Source of the DNA: Botryotinia globosa
Lineage: Eukaryota; Ascomycota; Leotiomycetes; Helotiales; Sclerotiniaceae
Reading direction: 5' to 3'
DNA: 64,000 nt
NCBI GenBank assembly: GCA_014898425.1
Contig: RCSZ01000015.1
Location: forward strand, 62,001-126,000
Shown here: positions 35,251 through 46,625 of the stretch, piece after piece
Numbering within the stretch: the stretch's first letter is position 1
Layout of the letters: every line of letters begins with the position of its first letter
Notes under the pieces: model-generated
What the model was told of the DNA's origin: nothing
What the model saw: only the letters and a program-made list of their open reading frames with translations
The model's database searches: none
Program-made: the position numbers and the translations under genes

Positions 35251-37867
35251 GATTTTTACACTCTTCTTTTGTAGAGGGAAGTTAAATTATTGATCAACAA
35301 CTTATCTCAAAGGCACAATTGTATAGCCCCAGATGGAATGAAAAGTTGAAGAGTTAAAGACGGGGAGCATGGAGAGAGGGGGATATGGGGATGATGATGA
35401 TTATATATAAATACAAACAATCGGAAATGGCAACAGATGTGAGTGGAGCACGACTCCGTCAAAATATCTTATTAGGTGGCCCCGAGGTGATGCCTCCATG
35501 ATTTAGCCCACATTCCCATCATTTTGTCATGCGGACGGTGGACCAGATAGAGATTGGAAGAATGACTTTAGCCCCCAAATTGGGGAAGCTAGTCAAAGAG
35601 GTCTCAAGACATTACAAGATTTTTCTTTAAGATGGAGAATGTTACCAAAAGAATATTTGGTGGTGGGTGGAGTGAAGAAAATAGAGTCCTAGTCAAAGTG
35701 TTCAGGATTAGCCATAGCTCCCCGTCCCGTTAGTTAGTATATTGTCAGTGGTCACGACAGAGTAGGGTATTGCTTGTACAGCATTGGGTTTTTTTGGAAT
35801 TTAGGAAAATAGACGATTGCAGACCGTGATTGGTATGATGGACAAAATGGCCGAGAGCCAAATAGTTTGAATATGGAATCCGACCAATATGAAGAAAATC
35901 GGGTCCATCTCAAAGTGACGACCGCGATAGCACCGAAGACTAAAGAAAGGAGCGTTTAATCCCTTGTTGTGGGATGTTTTGTGAAATTATGAAATCTGAT
36001 TGACGTATGTTTGATTCATGTTCATCTATACGTGGTACTTTGATCCTAGATCATTTGTTTCGTATGGTTGTTGAAGCATAATGAAGAATTTCCTCACATA
36101 TCATGACTTTTGAAATGCCGTCTGAGATATCAACCTCATGATGATTTGCCGTTTCCACTTGACCTTTTTTGGACTAGATGTGTCGATTAAGTGGATATTG
36201 AGGCTCACGGCTTGTCCTTTCGGATACCATGATCCTCACTTCACTTGGAACGGCTTAATTCCTGGACCCATAAAAACGAGTAAAGCCTATGAAAATTGAA
36301 GGAAAAAAACAAGGTTCCACGAGTTTGCGGCGGGAACGAAGCGGCAGTCAAGAAAGGTAAAGCCAAGTATCTATGATCCGACAAGCGAGTGAAAAAAAGA
36401 TTAGGTTTGCATGGCATAAGGATCTTGAATTGGCGCCCGTCATACAAGAGTGCATCCAAGAGTGCATCCAAGACTGCATCCAAGAGTGCATCCAAGAGTG
36501 CATCCAAGAGTGCATTCAAGACTGCACCCTTTGAGGAGGCTGCGTGTCATGCGTATATCGCGTGTTTCTTGATATTGTTTTGATTTCTAGAGCCGAGCGG
36601 ATGAAAAGGATAGAGTACCTACCTCGTAGTTTCAAAGAAGAATCCGGTTATTGTGTTTTTCCCAATTAGCCATATAATTCTTTTCTCTTATCAGTACCCC
36701 CCGAGGACTAACCGATTGAGTCGCTCATCTATTTCCCAGAATAGTACAACATATCAATCAGAAAAATAAGGCGAACTTACCTTACATTTTTTGAATTGTT
36801 TGATGAAACCCACATCAAAAAGGTCATATTTCGGTTTTATTTCAACGACAACCCATTCAAAACTCCACCTCGTGGAAGTTCTCTCGGCCATACTCTCATG
36901 TCGAAAGATCAACCGTGTAAGTTGTAACGCATAAACATCTTACCAGTATGAAATCTCCAGATACTACACGGATACATACGTAATATTCATCAAGGAATGT
37001 ATGAAATTTGGCCGAAATGTGTTGTTCGATGGAATTCTTTTCTTCTTTTTGTGGTACCACGGCGACAAACGACGACAAATGTACCACATCGTCGCCCATG
37101 GGACCTCCTCATTTTCTCCCAACTTTGGTTACTTTTACCCATGGGACACGAGAAATGGAGTACCGGTATGCAATTTGGGGTGTACACTGTACTCCGTACA
37201 ATCTGGATTCTCGGGGGCCCCCCTTTTTGATACTTTTGATGTAGATGGTGCCGTTATGCCGGTGAGTGGTAGTGGACGACAATGACGATGTTTTTCGGGG
37301 ATTTGCTTCAAAGTTGATGAATGAGGAATTTCTCGGAATCACCCCACCGATGAATAATTTATATCACGTGAGATCTTCAAAACTCGAGTCATGTTATTTG
37401 TGAACACTTTTTGCTTTTTTGCTTCCTTCGCGTGTTTATTCGCAAATGCATCTCGAAAATTCATTCAGGCGGAACTTTATACATAAGTGCTTAGGTAGTC
37501 AAAGAGTCTTAAGATCGAAGGACTATCATTCGGTTATCCCGTCTCGGTCCCGTACACTTTGTTTGAAATATGGTCCCAAGCTCACCACGCTCACCAAGCT
37601 CTACGACGTGGAGGACATCTACGTACAAGAGCAACAGACCTTGGTTGATAATTGGTGAGAATTATTAACGACTGAATAATTTCCTTCCAATTCATATAAG
37701 AATATTCGAAAGGCAAGAGAAATAAGGACATGATAGGATGTTTTCATGATGAAATATATCTACTTTATTTGTGGTTGAATTTTTGTTGAATTTAATTACT
37801 GATCAGTGATATCAAAGTGATCAAACCTGACTGGCGTGTTTTTCTCTTATGAAGAGCCAAGCCAATA
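35251..37867. other. Long intergenic region upstream of the hexose transporter
   Basis: About 2.6 kb. It includes a CCCCCAAATTGGGG palindrome near 35572-35585 in the transporter promoter and the 12-base minisatellite listed separately. The stretch 37000-37300 has open frames in several phases on both strands but no domain. A 79-codon frame at 37419-37658 (plus) is unsupported. Confidence 0.5.
36443..36527. repeat. 12-base minisatellite
   Basis: About seven copies of GTGCATCCAAGA with occasional GACT for GAGT. Because the unit is a multiple of three, both strands stay open through it (ASKSASKS on one, LDALLDALLD on the other). This is a repeat effect, not a gene. Confidence 0.9.
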
Positions 37868-39222
37868 AAGCCTACCGAGGCCGATAACGCGCATTTAGCC
37901 AAAACCCCAAAAATAGATTTCTGCCTAAGCTAAAAATGTATTTAGAATTTAGAGGTGTATATATATTAGAATAAAACTTTCAATTCAATATATAACCTTA
38001 AAGAAATTAATAAAATAAAATAAAAAGTGATATTTTTATTAATTAGAATTCAAGGAATCGATTGATATAATTCTTTTTGAATTATCTTAAAAATTAAAAT
38101 TTATATTTATTATTGAAATATTAGAATAATAAAAGATTAAATATTGAAAGCGATTTATTATTCTAATTTATTGAAATATTTCAATAATGAATATAAATTC
38201 TAATTTTTGAGATAATTTAAAAAAGATTATATGAATCGATTCCTTGAATTCTAATTAATAAGATTATCTTTTTTCTTTTTCTTTTATTAATTCTTTTAAG
38301 ATTTTGTATTGAATTGAATAGTTTCTTATATAAGTTGGAGATTGATTAATAATCAAACCTAATCTTTAAGGTATTAATATAAAAAATTCGAAAATTAGAA
38401 TTTATTAAAGTAGAATTGAATATAAAATTTGATTTTCGAAATAATTGAAAAAAGATTATATGAATCGATTCCTTGAATTTTAATAAATAAGATTATCTTT
38501 TTTCTTTTTATTTTATTAATTCTTTTAAAAATATATACTGAATTAAATAGTTTTTTTATATAAATTTAGAATTGATTAATAATTAAACCTAATCTTTAAG
38601 GTATTAATAGAATAAGTTAAGAATTGATTAATAATCAAATCTAATCTTTAAGATATTTATAAAAAAATATTTCGAAAATTGGAATTTATTAAAGTAGAAT
38701 TAAATATAAAATTTTATTTTCAAAATAATTCAAAAAGAATTATATAAATTGATTCTTTAAATTCTAATTAATAATAAAATCTTTTTTTATTTTATTTTAT
38801 TAATTTCTTTAAAGTTATATATTGAATTGAATAATTTCTTATATAAATTAAGGATTGATTAATTATATAATAAGATAAGGAATCCTTATCGGAATTCTTT
38901 CATTTATAATATAATTGTTTATACATAAAAAGAAAATTATTTAAAAAAGATTTTATATTAAAATTTGAATATTAGTATACTTCTTTTCAAAAATCCTAAA
39001 ATAGATTTTAAAAATATAATAATATTAATAATAATAAAAGCTTTCTAATAATATAATATTTTTTATAATAAAATTATAATTTATATTGTTCTGTATAATA
39101 CAATTTTTCTTTTCAAGATTTCTATAAACACACCATACAAATTATAGAAATTTTTTTTGCTTTAGGCAGAAATCTATTTTTGGGGTTTTGGCCAAATGTG
39201 TGTTATAGGCCTCGGTAAAGCC
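37868..39222. mobile_element. AT-rich TIR element, probably non-autonomous and RIP-decayed
   Basis: Ends form an inverted repeat of about 60 bases. The left end at 37868-37930 and the reverse complement of 39159-39222 share TACCGAGGCC, ATAAC, CATTT, GCCAAAACCCCAAAAATAG and ATTTCTGCCTAA. Differences are mostly G/A and C/T, as RIP would leave. The interior is extremely AT-rich with stops in all frames and imperfect internal repeats. No target duplication is certain. The superfamily is undetermined. Confidence 0.8.
38221..38860. repeat. Internal imperfect tandem repeats of about 230-285 bases
   Basis: Three diverged copies recur inside the TIR element, marked by ATGAATCGATTCCTTGAATT at 38231 and 38460 and a decayed form near 38743. 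Each is followed by TAATTAATAAGATTATC-like and AACCTAATCTTTAAGGTATT-like blocks. An inverted partial copy lies upstream near 38045-38090. Confidence 0.75.
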
Positions 39223-39463
39223 ACACATTATTGCCCTGACTATCAATCCTTGGTTACCGTTCAAATTCCATGCTAAGATGATTATAAATCGTTCTAGAAA
39301 ACACCAAGAGTTTGGTTTCTTAGACCCTTGGAAGTTGGTGAGTTTTAGATTTACATGACTTCTTAGAGTTTTTGTATTCTTTAGTAAGTAATATCGTAGT
39401 TGTTTGAGTCTTTCAAATTAAAGACATATCACGAATAGTAAAGGAAAATAATAAAGAATCTTA

Positions 39464-39831
39464 GGGCCCGTTCGAATTGTTTTTTTAATTTATTATTAAA
39501 ACGAGTTTGGTAGATTTATCAATTAGTAATTTAGTCTATATTTTATTAATATTGAATTAAATTTATAAGTTTATGAAATATAAAGTAATAATATATAAAT
39601 AAATATTAATCAAAATTCTATTACAAATTTAGTAAAATTATTATACAAATTTTTGAATTTATTAATTAATATTTTATAGCTTTCTATAAATCAATATCAA
39701 CATTCAACAAAATGATTTTTTATAATTTTATTATTAATATAAATTATTAATTAATATTTGTATTCAATAAATATCTATTTAGATTACATTTGTTATTAAT
39801 ATCACCTAAAAAAATCGATTCAAATGAGCCC
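39464..39831. mobile_element. Tourist/PIF-Harbinger-like MITE
   Basis: A 368-base AT-rich element with terminal inverted repeats: left GGGCCCGTTCGAATTGTTTT, right (reverse complement) GGGCTCATTTGAATCGATTT. It is flanked on both sides by TTA (39461-39463 and 39832-39834), the three-base target duplication typical of PIF/Harbinger elements, whose ends often begin GGGCC. The interior has no coding capacity. Confidence 0.75.
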
Positions 39832-40086
39832 TTAACTAGTATAGAATATATATTAGAAAGATTGAGTTATTTACTATAATTTAATTTTTCAGTAAAGTCT
39901 ACGCCAAAATCATTCTTTCAATTCGTATCATACTGTAATCAAACACTTCATTCTAAATGTCAATATTCGTAAGATAAAAACTATTATAGATCAAAGATAT
40001 CGGACTTATTAAGATTTTTATTAATTCCTTCGCGTTTTATTCGTTCTCTAATTTCTAAACGTCGATTTGTTATAGTAATCATGCGT

Positions 40087-40532
40087 AGCTGTTCGTTGAA
40101 CACCAAAATCACATCAAAAATAATTATTTTGCTCTATTTATAATAATAATAATAAAATATTGAAAATCATTATATTAAATCAAAGTTTCTTAAATATTTT
40201 TATTATATATTAAAGAATTTAATTTCAATATTTATTATAATTCAAAAATATAGGAATATTCTTATTTATAAAATTGAATTAATATCAAAAAAAAGTTCTT
40301 GATTTTCGCTTATTTTACTAGTAAATTTCAATATTTTAAATTTATATTAACTTTTTACATAAATTTATAATCAATAAAAATTCTAAAAATAAATAATCTT
40401 ATTTTTATTAAAATATAATTAAAATTAAAAAGATTAATATAAGATTCATTATATATAAATTATAATCTTATAGAAAAATATGTTGATAATTTACATGAGT
40501 TTTGATGCGATTTTGATATTCGACGAACAGCT
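40087..40532. mobile_element. AT-rich TIR element (MITE-like)
   Basis: Inverted ends of about 35 bases: AGCTGTTCGTTGAACACC at 40087 onward pairs with GATATTCGACGAACAGCT at 40515-40532, followed inward by CAAAATCRCATCAAAA on both sides. Mismatches are transitions. The interior is AT-rich and non-coding. No target duplication could be fixed. Confidence 0.65.
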
Positions 40533-40633
40533 GTGCCCTAGTACTGTATTCTTCAATTGACTGATGTTCCATTACCCGTTCATCATCAACACCCTCTATA
40601 TCAATTGGAGCTTTCACAGACAGCTACTTCACT

Positions 40634-40689
40634 ATCGGTTGGACCTTAATCGGTTGGACCTTAATCGGTTGGACCTTAATCGGTTGGAT
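40634..40689. repeat. 15-base minisatellite
   Basis: Nearly four copies of ATCGGTTGGACCTTA, just outside the right end of the first AT-rich island. Confidence 0.9.
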
Positions 40690-41126
40690 CATTACCAGGT
40701 GAACTTCCCCTCACATTCACCACATGCAATACCGTTCCAGAAAATACCATCAATCAGTAGCCCTATTTCCGCTACCAGAAAATTACCATTAATTAGCAAC
40801 CATCATAAGAACTCTATGCAATCATTCACTTCGAGGAATCGCATGGAAAGGAAAAAGTAGAATTTTGAGGCAGATACTACTGTAGCATGGAACGATATTT
40901 ATTCACCAAACTAAAGAAACGAAGAACACAAAAGGCGTACAAGGAAACCAAAACAGAACAATTTTCAAAGAAAACAGTATTTATTTCATTATCGGTATAT
41001 TAATGTACAAAGAATTATATATAATCGCCAACAATCATACCACATCATTCATTAATAAGCTCATCCCACCAATCACAACAGTTATTATACAAAAATCATC
41101 AAATCTTTTTCAACCACAAAGACTTT

Positions 41127-42683
41127 TTAACCAGCTTGGTACATTGCCAAAGCAGCCACATGTGGGTTGACATTTGACAAATTAAAAGCAGTATAAGTTT
41201 GATTTGTATCCGTCAAAGCCAAAAACATAGTGCCGTTGATAGCTGGATCACCCTCATAAGTTGAAACATCCGGCTGAATAGTCATAGCATAATTAACACC
41301 ATTTGCTGATGAAACATTCATGAGAGGTGAATATGTAACATTCAATTGGGAAACCCACATTGCCCATGATGGTGTACCAGCACTGGTTGAAGTGACGTAA
41401 GAATTATTTGGTCCAATGGCTTGACCGGGGTTATCCCATTGAAGGTAAACCTCACGTCCTGGGTATGAGAGAGGAATCGATCGGTTTTGGGAAATGGATG
41501 CTGAACAATCAAATCCAGTGACATTGTTACCAACACATGAATCGATTGGTGCCAACTTTGAATCACTTGGTGCAGCAGGACCGAATCCTGCAGTCTCGTT
41601 GAAACCAGTTTGTGTAGCATTACGACGAGCAATGTTTGGTTGATTGAGAATGGTAAGTTGTGGGAAGTTTTGCCAAACAAGACGCTTGGAATTGGCTGGA
41701 CATGAAGAAATATATGGTGCGAGAAGAGTCCACGCCCATGATTGTGGGATACCAGTTTCAAACCAAACTGGCATGGGAAAGAGACCAGCGAATTGACGGA
41801 AGATCATTTGTTGACGAGCTTCAGTTGCAATTGATTGATCAAGAAGTTGTGCAACTTCACGTGAATCAAGATGAGCTTGGAAACCCCATACTCCAGATTC
41901 TCCATATCTAGTAAGCTTTTGAGTAAAGTCAAATGCTTCAGTAACGGTAGTGAAAGGATAATTGTATGTGCATTGTGGTGTTGCTCCACCTGGTCCTCCA
42001 AGTAAATTGGAAAGCAAAGTAGCATGGCCAGCTTCTTGATCGGCCATAAATTCGATGAGGAATCTATCACTAGGTGTGAGACCAGCAGCCGTAAATTCTT
42101 CTTCGGAGAATGTAGCAAGAATATTATGGAAGAGATCGAGTTCAATCCACTCTTGATAAAGACCCAAAAGAATTGATTGATAATCGAAATCAGATTGGAC
42201 ACGATAGACTGGTTCAGTGCCATTGGTTCCAAGTCCACCAGCTGGTTGGTATGGAATTGGTTGTGGCTCGTGAAGTGTACCATCAGGTACATATGTTGTT
42301 TCTGCTTTTCTAGCTGGCAGAATTGGTACATCACTGGCTAATGCGATAGTACTCAAAGCTCCAGTGGTTGTAGGTGTACCACTGTATGGGCCATGACTTG
42401 TGACACCAGTCACTTCAGGACTGATGATTGGTGGGAGTGGAGCAGTGGCACCTGGAATTTCTGATGCTGGAATTCCAGCGACTGAAGCGACTGATGAAAC
42501 TGCTGCGCTATTTACAGATGGCTGTTGATTGTAGGAATAGACTCCGAATGGTGAGACAGAACCGGAAGCTGCTGGGGAGCCTGTAGCAGCCTGGATTTGT
42601 CCATCGCTGATTTGACTGATGGAAGCTGGAACAGCTGCGACCGCTGCCATGAAGCTAGCAGTGATGCCTGCCTGATAAAACAT
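41127..42683 (-). CDS. rds1: Rds1-like stress-response protein, secreted ferritin-like fold
   Basis: Intronless, 518 residues. The open frame runs nine codons further upstream (ATG at 42710), but the start at 42683 gives a clean signal peptide, MFYQAGITASFMAAVAAVPA. A Pro/Ser/Thr/Ala-rich linker follows, then a ferritin-like four-helix domain: FDYQSILLGLYQEWIELDLF, with later EFMADQEAGHATLLSNLLGG and SREVAQLLDQSIATEARQQM. The Glu/His positions in these helices (E-x-x-E and D-x-E-x-x-H) are those used for metals in ferritin-like proteins. Fission yeast rds1 is induced by starvation and stress, and filamentous fungi carry many homologues. Metal binding here is inferred. The gene sits alone between two RIP-type repeat islands. 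Confidence 0.88.
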   Translation of the reverse strand: MFYQAGITASFMAAVAAVPASISQISDGQIQAATGSPAASGSVSPFGVYSYNQQPSVNSAAVSSVASVAGIPASEIPGATAPLPPIISPEVTGVTSHGPYSGTPTTTGALSTIALASDVPILPARKAETTYVPDGTLHEPQPIPYQPAGGLGTNGTEPVYRVQSDFDYQSILLGLYQEWIELDLFHNILATFSEEEFTAAGLTPSDRFLIEFMADQEAGHATLLSNLLGGPGGATPQCTYNYPFTTVTEAFDFTQKLTRYGESGVWGFQAHLDSREVAQLLDQSIATEARQQMIFRQFAGLFPMPVWFETGIPQSWAWTLLAPYISSCPANSKRLVWQNFPQLTILNQPNIARRNATQTGFNETAGFGPAAPSDSKLAPIDSCVGNNVTGFDCSASISQNRSIPLSYPGREVYLQWDNPGQAIGPNNSYVTSTSAGTPSWAMWVSQLNVTYSPLMNVSSANGVNYAMTIQPDVSTYEGDPAINGTMFLALTDTNQTYTAFNLSNVNPHVAALAMYQAG

Positions 42684-43413
42684 TTTTAAAAGTTCAATGT
42701 GAATGAACAAGTAAAAGGCGAGAAATCGATGCTTGAATGAAATAAAAATTGAATGAAAACAAGTGATTGATATAGATATTCAATTGCCACGGGAAGCTAA
42801 GGAGGTTCATGACGCTTGTCATAGAAAGCTCTTGGGGAACTATGAAGTAATGAAAAATAACAAATATATCCTTAGCTTGTCGAAATTATAACTGTTGATT
42901 GGTTCAAGAAAAGTAATTTTCATTATCATCCTTTACGTCAACACATTCAATGGAGAAAAGCTGGAGAAAGCGGTTTGGTACATGCGGTAGTACGCAACCG
43001 GTGGGAAGGTCTAGTATCGGTATCGGCATCTAAATCTTGGTTATGGGAAAGACCTTAAATATGGAAATGCATCGGGATTAAAGCCTTTCGAGGAGTAAAT
43101 GTTCCGGCTATATAAAATATTAGCAAATATTCAGTCGATCAAATTTCAATATCAAAAATGGAGGGACATGGAAATTCGCCTCAAGTTGTATGAGTATTGG
43201 GAAAGGGAAAGCTACTATTGTCCATTTTGTATGAAGAAACCTACCATACCCTATTCTCTATGAAGAAAGCTAAGAGCTAAGAAAGTTAGAATTCACGATT
43301 CGACATTAACGTCATAGCTACTCGTTTAATTTCCTATAAACTTCTAGTAACTCTATGAGAGTACCTCAGTCCATTCAAGAATCAAGTGCTTTCGTTGTGT
43401 CCGTGGGTCGCAA
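42684..43413. other. Intergenic region upstream of the rds1-like gene
   Basis: Presumed promoter of the rds1-like gene, ending at the left edge of the pogo-like element. No gene seen. Base composition is normal until about 43410. Confidence 0.5.
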
Positions 43414-43415
43414 TA

Positions 43416-44941
43416 ACCGATATCCCTACATCTTGCACAACCCCATATCTTGTACAACTTTTAGAACCTCAAAAAATATCAACTATGAAATTTATATTGA
43501 ATATTATATTAATTATAAAAAATTATATATAATAAATAATAATTCAAATTAAAACTGAAAAGAAATTCAATATAATTATCATTATGAAAATTTATAATAT
43601 CGATTGTTTTATATTATATTAATAATATAAAGGACAAATAGCTTTTTGTATTTTTGTTTATAAAGATATCTATTAATATTTCAATAAAAAGTAAGAAAAG
43701 GATTTAATTAATTAGATCAATAAGCTGATATAAAGATTTATATTTTTTATAAGTTATATAATTAAAAACTTAGTAAAAGAGATTATAGGCTGATTTATAG
43801 AGAAGAATTAAATAGTTTATTTTATCAAAAAGTATAGAAATCGTTTTAAAAATTAATATTTTCAATGTATTAATAATCTATATATTAAAATTAATAATAT
43901 TTATTATTTTAAATATTTTTATAAGCTAGTTAGTATTATTTTTAATATATAATTGATTTTTCTTATATAAAAGTTTTTGTTAATCCCTTTTTTTTATTTA
44001 TTTAATTAACAAAAGCGATTACAAAATATAATATATTATTGAAGAATATATATAATTAAAATGAAAAGAGTTTTATAATTAGATTAATATATTTTATAAA
44101 AAGGATATTAAATATTAATATTTATAAAAAAGAAAAAATAATGAAAACTATATAAAACGAATTTTAAGAGTTTATTAACCTTTTAGTATATATCTATACC
44201 AATAATATAATTATATTATTTACTTTATTATATAAAAAGGAATCGGGGAATCTTTAAGATATATGGGTTAATAAAGTAAAGGAAGAGGATAAAGCTTATT
44301 TTGAAGCTTTAAGTAATGAATAGTCATCTAATGCTTTTGATTTTATATAACTTCAAAAAGTATTTTAATATTATATATATTTAAAAGCAGGTAAAGAATA
44401 TTATTTATTTATTATAAATAATTATTCTAGTTATATGAATATAGAGTTTATATCGAAATACAATGAATTAAAAATTATATTGTTGATTTTATTATTATAT
44501 TCTATATATTGATTTCAACCTTTTGATTGCAACTTTTTCCTTTTACTTTTGATAAATTATAATATAATATTGAATGATTTATTATACAAAAGTGAAGGAT
44601 TATTTAGAATTATAAAACAAAACTTCTAGATTATATTCAAAAAAACTTAAATTCAAATTTGTATAATATATAATATATTCTCTTTTTTTAAAAAAATGGG
44701 CATTTATTTTATATATAAAGAAACTATTATTATTAATATCATATCTAAATCTACCCTTATATTATTTATATCAATGTAATTATATAGGAGTAAATTTAAA
44801 ATCTCATATAATATGAAAGCTTTTTGTAAACTCAAATTAGAATTTCAATATCAAAATAATTCTAAAATCACTTTGAAGCTTTTTAAGACTGTTTTTATTA
44901 ATATAATTAAAACTAGTATTCAATTATATAGAGCAAAGAAA

Positions 44942-44977
<36 letters not shown>

Positions 44978-45598
44978 TAATTTAAAAGATTAAACCTAAT
45001 AAAAAAGAAAACAAATAAGGCATATTTGTACTCCCCTAATGCTATTTCAAAAGCTAGGATATATCAATCTACTAAAAAACTTGTTATTTAATAGGAAAAG
45101 GAAATCAAAAAGCTAAAGAAAATTGAAAAAAAAGTCGAAAAATAAAAGAAGTATTTAAAATTATAAAAGAAAACTAAACAAAAAAAAATTAATTATCAAA
45201 TTCTATAGGGTTTCAAAAAGTATAATAAAAAAACTTCTAAAGTACAAAATTCATCTATTAAAAAGAATAAAAACACTTCAAAATCTTTTCCTATATTAAA
45301 TCTAATATTTCAAAAAGCTATAAAGCTTTCAAATAATAAGGAAATTAATATTTCAATAAATAAAAAGGAGAGAATAAAAACCAAAACTAAAAGAAAAAGA
45401 GTGATTATAATATCTATAAGATTTAAATCTTAATTATTTTATAATTCTATACAAAAATATTATATTATATTATAAACATTTAAAAATTTCAATCTAATAT
45501 CTTATAAATTCTAATTATTATTAAATATTGAAATTATAGTAATAGTGAAATTAAGATTGTGTAAGATATAGGGTTGTACAAGATATAGGGATATTGGT
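43416..45598 (+). mobile_element. Decayed pogo/Fot1-type DNA transposon
   Basis: A 2183-base element flanked by TA on both sides (43414-43415 and 45599-45600). Its ends are inverted: left ACCGATATCCCTACATCTTG, right (reverse complement) ACCAATATCCCTATATCTTG. Each is followed by a second CAACCCNATATCTT-like block, so each end holds a doubled motif. Size, TA duplication and the internal DDE remnant fit pogo/Fot1. The inside is extremely AT-rich, with a 30-odd-base A tract at 44946-44977. Confidence 0.82.
44280..45430 (+). pseudogene. Remnant of a pogo/Fot1 DDE transposase
   Basis: No open frame survives, but one plus-strand frame between 44290 and 44540 still aligns by eye with the family core. 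LFIINNYSSYMNIEFISKYN sits where transposases have the second-Asp block D-x-H-S-S-H. ELKIILLILLLYSIY is followed by a stop and then FQPFD, matching the family's K-I-I-L-L, P-P-H-S and Q-P-L-D pattern. His-to-Tyr, Pro-to-Leu and Trp-to-stop changes are what C-to-T/G-to-A mutation gives. Lys-rich frames further on resemble the transposase tail. Confidence 0.7.
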
Positions 45599-45600
45599 TA

Positions 45601-46625
45601 TCTCACAGTCTCCTAATAATTAACCCCAGAGTTCTCATTCTATTTTAGATCTAATGGCGGTATGATGGATAGTGTCGAATTAGTTTCCTTTATCTATCAA
45701 AGCACCTTCATCTATCAAAATAAATCACAAAGCTAGATCCCTCATCGAGATACTACGACATACTAGATATTCCGTATCATATCGCGCCAGATGGTGACAT
45801 CTCGATTCTCGTTTTCGGACCTGATATTTGTTTTTTGGTAAGGAATTTGCAATTATTTGTGCATATCTCTCTCTACTAGTACTTGGATCAAGATTTCTGG
45901 GTATGAATTCTCATGAGTTCTCAGTATAAGCGAGTCTCCAGCCAGTCAGTCAGTCTCGCCAGCCTCGCCAGTCTACAAAGCTGGTATAAATTCCATTGAA
46001 AGTAGATTGATGTGGCGAATTCCGAACTTCGAATTTTGTCCGATGTTATGAACTCATGATGAGATGAAATTACCCCTTGTAGATGATCAGCACAGGGAAT
46101 TAAAATCTGGTTTTATCAAATCCCATTTATTTAATCAATGCCATAACATCAGCCGAACTTGTGGTCGATGACGCTTTGAAGTTGACTTCCTATTGAAAGG
46201 AAATCATAGCCGATAATGCTGCTTTCTTGGAGATCTGCAAAAGATTGTACAAAAGACTGTGCGAAAGACTTGAATATGCCATGCCATGAGGAAGAAGTAT
46301 TATTGTCAACACGCGAGCCACGCTCAATGTACCGGTAATACTCTCGTTTGAAAGAAAATTGTTTGTGAGATGAATCTACTAGCACGTGATTAGGTCGGTA
46401 ATCCAGGTGATGGAAGACCGCGAGGACGGAGAGGCAGCTTCATGCCGAAGATGACCCGTCTCCATCATTAGAGTCAACTATGAGACGACGATAATAATAT
46501 TAATTTCTATGAACATCTCACCATTTCCATTTCCATTTCCTTTTCCAACTCCAAAAATATTGCCAATTTTCTCATACTACATGAGATTCACTCCAAGTCT
46601 TCTTTTTCGTCCTTCACTCCTCAAA
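45601..46625. other. Intergenic region
   Basis: Normal composition resumes after the element. It holds short CAGTCAGTC/CTCGCCAG repeats near 45944-45975 and a TTTCCA microsatellite at 46523-46545 in the 5' flank of the next gene. A 78-codon minus frame at 46149-46385 is unsupported. Confidence 0.5.

Noticed and set aside
37419..37658. 79-codon plus-strand frame before the first TIR element
   Set aside because: No domain, no splice partners and no paralogue in the window.
38221..38860. Possible LTR pair from the repeated AT-rich blocks
   Set aside because: Copies are adjacent, lie inside an inverted-repeat element, and no retroelement coding or primer site is visible.
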